DNA of 27,961 bases from Oribacterium sp. UBA5894 (GTDB taxonomy: Bacteria; Bacillota; Clostridia; Lachnospirales; Lachnospiraceae): the NCBI GenBank assembly GCA_002431355.1, contig DJEQ01000057.1, positions 7,281 through 35,241 on the forward strand, read 5' to 3'. The notes below the pieces were generated by a model that was not told where the DNA came from, did no database searches, and saw nothing but the letters and a program-made list of their open reading frames with translations. Below are positions 24,508-27,961 of the stretch, piece by piece (position 1 is the stretch's first letter; each line of letters begins with the position of its first letter). The position numbers were made by a program, and so were the translations under genes.

Positions 24508-25063
24508 TGATTTCTGCAATGCAGGCTTCGAGATCGAGATTCTGATACCGCTTTCGAACACCTGCTGCGGCGAGATTTGCCTCCGAAAAGTCCGCATTGT
24601 CCGCCTCAAAGCGACGTCGCATTTCCTGAAGCTTCGGCTTCGCTTCCTTCCGCTCACGGGCCTCCGCGCGTGCCAGCCGAATCTCGTCCGGCACCTCGAT
24701 GTAGATCGGAAAAACCTGATCCGCACCAAAATAATCCCGGGTGCTGACATAGCTCTGGAGCACTCCGATCATCAGGTAATTTTTCTGATCACTCATCGTA
24801 ATCTGCCCATCATCCACTGTCGCATAACGCCATGGGCCATACACCGTCTGATAACGGCGCTCCTCGATGATCCGGCCCTCGCGTTCAAACCGATCCATCT
24901 GCGCATCCGTTACAAAATGATACTCGACGCCCTCCTGTTCTCCCTCACGAATCGGCCTCGTCGTATACGGCGTGACCTCCTTCCAGTCGGGATGGCACGC
25001 CTTTAATCGCTTGTAGATCGTATCCTTGCCACTGGCGGATTTTCCAAATATGTAGTAAATCAT
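24467..25063 (-). CDS. Guanylate kinase-like P-loop protein
   Basis: This 198-residue protein resembles guanylate kinase. The P-loop is IFGKSASGKDT (about residues 5-15), and PYTTRPIREGEQEGVEYHFV (about 32-51) is the GMP-binding TTRPxRxGE signature. It departs from housekeeping Gmk in the middle: the usual GNYYGT segment is replaced by TVYGPWRYATV, and the DIDxQG block reads GVLQSY. It may be a specialised or second guanylate kinase-like enzyme. Its place just before holB is common in Clostridia. It starts 8 bp after the preceding hypothetical gene and overlaps holB by 41 bp. Confidence 0.8.
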   Translation of the reverse strand: MIYYIFGKSASGKDTIYKRLKACHPDWKEVTPYTTRPIREGEQEGVEYHFVTDAQMDRFEREGRIIEERRYQTVYGPWRYATVDDGQITMSDQKNYLMIGVLQSYVSTRDYFGADQVFPIYIEVPDEIRLARAEARERKEAKPKLQEMRRRFEADNADFSEANLAAAGVRKRYQNLDLEACIAEINDETSKNTGKSNI

Positions 25064-25071
25064 CCTTTTCT

Positions 25072-25698
25072 CTAGCCCGCAACCGGACCGGCCTCACTGA
25101 TGATGGCACCATCCTTTTCCGGCATCACCGGCCCTTCCTTTTCAGCATCGGCGCCTGCAACCGGACCATTGCTGATCTCTCCCTGGCTCCCTGCGCCCGG
25201 GGTCGGACCCTTTTCCGTTTCCTTTGACGGCAGCTCCTCCACCTTATCTGTATGCCTGCTCTCCTTCGTTTCCTGTGTGCTCTTCGTTTCCTTTTGCTCT
25301 TCGCTTTCCTTCTTCGCTTCCTCTTCCGAGGACTGAACGCTCTCCTCTACGGACGCTTCCACAGATTCAATTTTCTTTTCAAGCTCGGCTTCTTCAGAAT
25401 CCGCCTCGGAGGACACTTCTGCACTTTCTGTCACACGCACAGCCGCACTCGTTTCCGCTGTCGTTTCCTCCTTCTTGGCAATGCTGACGACCACCGGCGT
25501 TTCGCTTACGCTGGTTTCAGCGACGGTCACACGCAGATCTGGAAGCTGAAAGCCGCTCACATTTTTAAACACGAAAAAGGCTACAAGAATCGCTACAATC
25601 AGCATGGAGACTGCAAACAGAATCTTAAACAGATCGCCGACCAGCGTCGCCTCCTTTTGCTTTCTTCGTTTTGTACTTCTCTTTCTATATTCACTCAT
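25072..25698 (-). CDS. Membrane-anchored low-complexity protein
   Basis: This 208-residue protein is not recognised. A very basic N-terminus (KRSTKRRKQK) precedes one hydrophobic segment (about residues 24-44, FKILFAVSMLIVAILVAFFVF). A long E/S/T/K-rich region follows (about 55-165) and a G/P/A-rich end with the motif GPVAG twice. The layout is a type II membrane anchor with an extracytoplasmic disordered stalk. It lies between birA and the guanylate kinase-like gene with short gaps and is probably cotranscribed. No catalytic motif is visible. Confidence 0.6.
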   Translation of the reverse strand: MSEYRKRSTKRRKQKEATLVGDLFKILFAVSMLIVAILVAFFVFKNVSGFQLPDLRVTVAETSVSETPVVVSIAKKEETTAETSAAVRVTESAEVSSEADSEEAELEKKIESVEASVEESVQSSEEEAKKESEEQKETKSTQETKESRHTDKVEELPSKETEKGPTPGAGSQGEISNGPVAGADAEKEGPVMPEKDGAIISEAGPVAG

Positions 25699-25728
25699 AC
25701 CTTGATCCTTTTAGCTGCAGGTAATACT

Positions 25729-26721
25729 CTATTTGTATACAATCTGATTTCCATTGCGAAGACGTACAGAAACCTCCCCGAACACAAGCGTACTTTTGCT
25801 TCCGTCTGCTTCCTCGATTTCCAGCGTACCGTCTGGTCGTATCCCCGTTGCATGTGCTGGCCGCTGCACCGCACCATCAATGACCATGATGTCATGTCCT
25901 GGCACCATATTATGCTCAATATACTCGGCCGCCAGTGTTTTCTGTGGAGCCAGCGCATAGAATTCCCGAATCAGCTCTGCTGCGATACGATTTCTGTCTA
26001 CGCTCCTGCCATCAGAGCGCTTTCCAAAGATCGATCCTGCCTTTTCCCGCAGTTCCTCTGGGAAGCCTTCCTCCGGCTCATACAGATTGATACCGATCCC
26101 GACAATGACAAATTCAAGTCTCCCGGATTCCATACTGGTCTGGCCCTCGGACAGAATGCCACAGACTTTATGTCCCTGGTAGTAGAGATCATTGACCCAC
26201 TTGATCGAGAGCTCCACACCCGTGACCCGCTGAATGGCACGGTATACCGCAACGGCAGACTGCGCCGTCAGCATCAGATTATCCATTACCGTGCCCTGTG
26301 GTCGAAGCAGCATACTGATATAAAGTCCAGTTCCCTTCGGCGAAAAGAAGCTGCGACCTAATCTTCCCTTTCCGCCTGTCTGATAATCTGAAATGATCGT
26401 CGTTCCTTCTGGTACATGCTCTGATACAGCCAGCCTCTTCAATACATCATTTGTACTCGTGATTTCCGGAAATACCGATACAGGATATACATGGTCCAGA
26501 TAACGGCCAATGGCCTGCTCTGACAGGACATCGCTGTCCATAGAAAGCATATATCCCTTGTTCTTCACAGCCTCAATTTCATACCCATCATCCTTCAGCT
26601 GCTTCACAGCCTTCCAGACCGCTGTCCGCGAACAGTGAAGTGCCTGTGCAATTTCTTCTCCAGAGATATAGTTTCCTTTATTTTCCTCAAATAATCGGAT
26701 CAATGTTTCCTTTACCGTCAT
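25729..26721 (-). CDS. birA: Bifunctional biotin protein ligase / biotin repressor BirA
   Basis: This 330-residue protein attaches biotin to carboxylase carrier proteins and can repress biotin genes. An N-terminal winged helix-turn-helix (about residues 18-45, SGEEIAQALHCSRTAVWKAV) marks the repressor-type class. The ligase domain has GKGRLGRSFFSPKGTGLYIS (about 115-134, biotinyl-AMP binding loop), the central KWVNDLY and GILSEG blocks, and a C-terminal SH3-like domain. GGTGGAGG precedes the ATG at 26721. It heads the operon that runs to trmN6. No biotin synthesis or transport genes are in the window. Confidence 0.95.
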   Translation of the reverse strand: MTVKETLIRLFEENKGNYISGEEIAQALHCSRTAVWKAVKQLKDDGYEIEAVKNKGYMLSMDSDVLSEQAIGRYLDHVYPVSVFPEITSTNDVLKRLAVSEHVPEGTTIISDYQTGGKGRLGRSFFSPKGTGLYISMLLRPQGTVMDNLMLTAQSAVAVYRAIQRVTGVELSIKWVNDLYYQGHKVCGILSEGQTSMESGRLEFVIVGIGINLYEPEEGFPEELREKAGSIFGKRSDGRSVDRNRIAAELIREFYALAPQKTLAAEYIEHNMVPGHDIMVIDGAVQRPAHATGIRPDGTLEIEEADGSKSTLVFGEVSVRLRNGNQIVYK

Positions 26722-26764
26722 GTCAGCCTCCACCTATTTTCAAGTTTACTATTCTGACCCGTAA

Positions 26765-26793
26765 ATCATAGCAAAAAACGATACATAGCACAA
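26765..26793 (-). promoter_or_regulatory. Promoter for the birA operon
   Basis: On the minus strand TTGTGC (26788-26793), a 17-bp spacer and TATGAT (26765-26770) with an extended TG. The -35 abuts the U run of the upstream terminator. The leader before birA is about 40 nucleotides. Confidence 0.7.
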
Positions 26794-26825
26794 GAAAAGA
26801 GGCCGATCTACACCAGCCCCTTCTT
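26792..26825 (-). terminator. Probable terminator downstream of the small orphan gene
   Basis: The minus strand reads AGGGGCTG, loop GTGTAGAT, CGGCCTCT, then TTTCTT. The 8-bp stem includes G-U pairs and is flanked by AAGA/TTTCTT, which can extend it. Confidence 0.6.
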
Positions 26826-26848
26826 CTTTATATACTTCCGCACCACAG

Positions 26849-26980
26849 CATGAAACAGCACTGAAAATCGGGTGCGCTATGCCATGGAGAACTACTGAAA
26901 AATACTTGCCCTACGACATGAAAATCTACTGAAAATTCGGCTGCGCTACGCCATAGAGATCCACTGAAAATTAATAGAGG
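26849..26980. repeat. Four tandem 34-35 bp repeats
   Basis: Units begin at 26849, 26883, 26917 and 26952. Each contains a CATG/CATA start, then ACTGAAAA near the middle and a GCGCTACG-like end (partly lost in the second unit). There are no spacers, so it is not a CRISPR array. The fourth unit overlaps the last codons of the small orphan gene. The unit length is not a multiple of three. Two of the four end with the same TGCGCTA motif. Confidence 0.75.
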
Positions 26981-27149
26981 CGGAATGTTCATCGAGACAC
27001 TCTCGCTTAAAAAATCCCCCTTCTTTTCTCTGGAGCACCTGATCCCAGCGCTCAATCGGGCATTCTTCTCCATTAAGTCGAATCTGAAAGCCCTTCTCGC
27101 GCAGCTTCTGAAGGCCTGCGAGAAATTTCACGTTCATCTGGGAATCCAT
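26946..27149 (-). CDS. Small orphan protein (67 residues)
   Basis: This 67-residue protein has a very good ribosome binding site (GGAAAGGAGC, four bases before ATG). No family was recognised with confidence. The N-terminal half (MNVKFLAGLQKLREKGFQI, then RLNGEECPIERWDQ) is a plausible small globular fold. The final codons (INFQWISMA) fall inside the first unit (minus-strand order) of the tandem repeat, so the native C-terminus may have been altered by repeat expansion. It has its own promoter, a long leader with hairpins and a probable terminator. Control by the GACTATAGTC boxes would tie it to the SipW operon. Confidence 0.6.
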   Translation of the reverse strand: MDSQMNVKFLAGLQKLREKGFQIRLNGEECPIERWDQVLQRKEGGFFKRECLDEHSASINFQWISMA

Positions 27150-27280
27150 AAAAGCTCCTTTCCTGAGATGTGCGCATCTTTACCATCCCAAGGCTCTGGA
27201 AGCTGCGCAGCAAATCTCATCCTGTGGTTTCTGTTTCTGAATCGCCAACACATATAGAATAATGAGATCAAAGGGGGCAT
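27134..27280 (-). CDS. Possible 48-codon leader ORF overlapping the small orphan gene
   Basis: An open frame starts at ATG 27280 (MPPLISLFYMCWRFRNRNHR...) and ends with TGA at 27134-27136, overlapping the start of the small orphan gene by 16 bp. The ribosome binding site is weak (AGG four bases before the ATG). It could be a translational coupling or leader peptide, or chance. The arrangement, in which its stop lies just beyond the downstream start, is what makes it worth noting. Confidence 0.25.
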   Translation of the reverse strand: MPPLISLFYMCWRFRNRNHRMRFAAQLPEPWDGKDAHISGKELLWIPR

Positions 27281-27312
27281 ACAGCCTGGAAAGGTTCTCC
27301 TCTCCTTTCAGG
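27276..27312 (-). other. Leader hairpin
   Basis: In the leader of the small orphan gene, GCCTG-AAAGG pairs with CCTTT-CAGGC across one bulge and a nine-base loop. Further upstream a 9-bp perfect inverted pair (CAGAAGAG/CTCTTCTG, about 27355-27374) surrounds AG. No known riboswitch class was recognised. Confidence 0.5.
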
Positions 27313-27385
27313 CCATACGGTGTCAGAGAGGACCGAAAGGTACACTCTGCACGCTCAGAAGAGAGCTCTTCTGAAGACTGATTTG

Positions 27386-27391
27386 ATTATA
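27386..27391 (-). promoter_or_regulatory. -10 box for the small orphan gene
   Basis: A perfect TATAAT lies on the minus strand with no recognisable -35 17 bp upstream (TATGCA). A promoter with a good -10, no -35 and boxes 36 bp upstream is what is expected of an activator-dependent promoter. Confidence 0.5.
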
Positions 27392-27427
27392 CAGGATTTC
27401 CAGAGTGCTGCATATAGTTCATAAGTC

Positions 27428-27472
27428 GACTATAGTCTGAAGAACGACTATAGTCTTTTTTCGGACTATACC
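27428..27472. promoter_or_regulatory. Three GACTATAGTC boxes at 18-bp spacing
   Basis: Perfect palindromes GACTATAGTC occur at 27428-27437 and 27446-27455, and a degenerate third copy (GACTATACC) at 27464-27472. Centres are 18 bp apart each time. The left pair shares 15 identical bases (AAGTCGACTATAGTC) with the site upstream of the SipW operon. The two perfect copies can also pair as a stem followed by TTTTTT on the plus strand, but no plus-strand gene precedes it. Confidence 0.65.
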
Positions 27473-27560
27473 GCATAGAGTAGCGTTTCAAGCGGATATA
27501 CCATCTGCCGATACAAGATATGGTTTTTACATTATTCGTTTCCTGCAAAAAAAATTTTAT

Positions 27561-27589
27561 AAAATAAAAAGCCCTGGGAAATTCCCAGG
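27561..27589 (-). terminator. Terminator of the tRNA cluster
   Basis: Downstream of tRNA-Glu the minus strand reads CCTGGGAA, T, TTCCCAGG, GCTTTTTATTTT: an 8-bp stem with a U-rich tail. Confidence 0.85.
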
Positions 27590-27599
27590 ACCATCTTCA

Positions 27600-27671
27600 T
27601 GACGCCAACGAGATTCGAACTCGTGATACCACCGTGAAAGGGTGGTGTCTTAACCGCTTGACCATGGCGCC
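27600..27671 (-). tRNA. tRNA-Glu (UUC)
   Basis: A 72-nucleotide cloverleaf. The acceptor stem GGCGCCA/TGGCGTC contains one G-U pair. The anticodon stem CCACC/GGTGG surrounds CTTTCAC, giving anticodon TTC. The T arm is GAGTTCGAATC. The 3' CCA is not encoded. It is the last of three tRNA genes in this minus-strand cluster. Confidence 0.96.
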
Positions 27672-27675
27672 AAAG

Positions 27676-27746
27676 AGGCGAGAGTCGGATTCGAACCGGC
27701 GATCAGGGTGTTGCAGACCCACGCCTTACCACTTGGCTATCTCGCC
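27676..27746 (-). tRNA. tRNA-Cys (GCA)
   Basis: A 71-nucleotide cloverleaf. The acceptor is GGCGAGA/TCTCGCC, the D stem GCC/GGC, and the anticodon loop CTGCAAC gives GCA. The variable loop is four bases. Two non-canonical positions are visible: T27 opposite T43 at the top of the anticodon stem, and C50 opposite A64 in the T stem. CCA is not encoded. Confidence 0.92.
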
Positions 27747-27771
27747 ATAAACATATTCTAATAAACAAATA

Positions 27772-27802
27772 GGGTTAAGACAAGCATCAATGTCTTAATC
27801 CC
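27772..27802 (-). other. Hairpin between tRNA-Cys and tRNA-Asn
   Basis: On the minus strand GGGATTAAGACA pairs with TGTCTTAACCC (one bulged A) around TTGATGCT or similar, followed by TATTTGTTTATT. It may be a partial terminator or a processing signal within the tRNA transcript. Confidence 0.5.
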
Positions 27803-27819
27803 AGTGTCTAAAGAAGAAG

Positions 27820-27892
27820 CTCCTCCAGTTGGACTCGAACCAACGACACCGCGGTTAACAGCCGCGTGCTCTACCGACTGAGCTATGAAGGA
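27820..27892 (-). tRNA. tRNA-Asn (GUU)
   Basis: A 73-nucleotide cloverleaf. The acceptor is TCCTTCA/TGGAGGA with one T-G pair. The anticodon stem CGCGG/CCGCG surrounds CTGTTAA, giving anticodon GTT. The T stem is GTTGG/CCAAC. The discriminator base is G and CCA is not encoded. It is transcribed on the minus strand; the promoter is probably beyond the right edge of the window. Confidence 0.96.
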
Positions 27893-27961
27893 ATAATAAC
27901 AAGAATATCTGCAAAATCCTTCATTCTAATGAAAGATTTAAAACATCAAACCTACCAGCCA

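Noticed and set aside
25252..26361. A 369-codon open frame on the plus strand
   Set aside because: It is antisense to birA and the low-complexity membrane protein; its composition reflects the complement of those genes.
26745..26765. TTTAC/GTAAA inverted pair after the birA -10 as a BirA operator
   Set aside because: Half-site orientation and spacing do not match the known BirA boxes, and no biotin genes are near.
26849..26980. Tandem repeats as a CRISPR array
   Set aside because: Units are directly abutting and degenerate, with no unique spacers and no cas genes nearby.
27428..27461. GACTATAGTC pair plus T run as a plus-strand terminator
   Set aside because: No plus-strand gene lies upstream, and the same paired box before the SipW operon has no T run on that strand; the operator reading explains both.

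Overview
The window looks like chromosomal DNA from a low-to-mid GC Firmicute, most likely a Lachnospiraceae-type Clostridia. The grounds are the Firmicute housekeeping order gdpP-rplI-dnaB next to rpsF-ssb-rpsR, a MecA adaptor, a birA-gmk-holB-ricT-trmN6 run, an ER-type signal peptidase (SipW) with TasA-like substrates, strong AGGAGG-type ribosome binding sites, and tRNA genes without an encoded CCA. Species cannot be named from the sequence alone. Nearly every gene is on the minus strand; the one clear plus-strand gene is a TetR-type regulator.

Layout. (1) 1-7503: an envelope/export cassette. A divergent TetR regulator faces a minus-strand operon of an MMPL/RND transporter, a very large secreted coiled-coil partner and a secreted protein with cell-wall-binding repeats. 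The shared intergenic region holds two face-to-face promoters and repeated AATRGACA boxes. (2) 7504-7766: a roughly 240-bp long-hairpin repeat; part of a second copy lies at the extreme left edge, so the cassette sits between two same-orientation copies. (3) 7767-8839: mecA and a DUF1858 gene. (4) 9023-14172: two core operons, gdpP-rplI-dnaB and rpsF-ssb-rpsR, with clear promoters and a strong terminator between them. (5) 14311-16217: DUF2156, GNAT and DUF951 genes, overlapping or closely spaced.

(6) 16272-21705: a tightly coupled six-gene operon built around SipW. Its order is a membrane-anchored secreted protein, sipW, a TasA-like protein, a second protein with the same AFFTD processing signature, and two further secreted proteins of unknown family. 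ATGA overlaps and longer overlaps join most of the genes. This is the best candidate in the window for an undescribed system, presumably an extracellular fibre, matrix or surface appendage. (7) 21783-26721: the birA to trmN6 housekeeping operon. (8) 26734-27599: an accessory intergenic zone with four tandem 34-35 bp repeats, a small orphan gene with a strong ribosome binding site, a structured leader, and an array of GACTATAGTC palindromes spaced exactly 18 bp. The same paired boxes lie immediately upstream of the SipW operon, so one unknown regulator may control both. (9) 27600-27892: tRNA-Glu, tRNA-Cys and tRNA-Asn.

All functions are inferred from motifs and context by reading; no database search was run.
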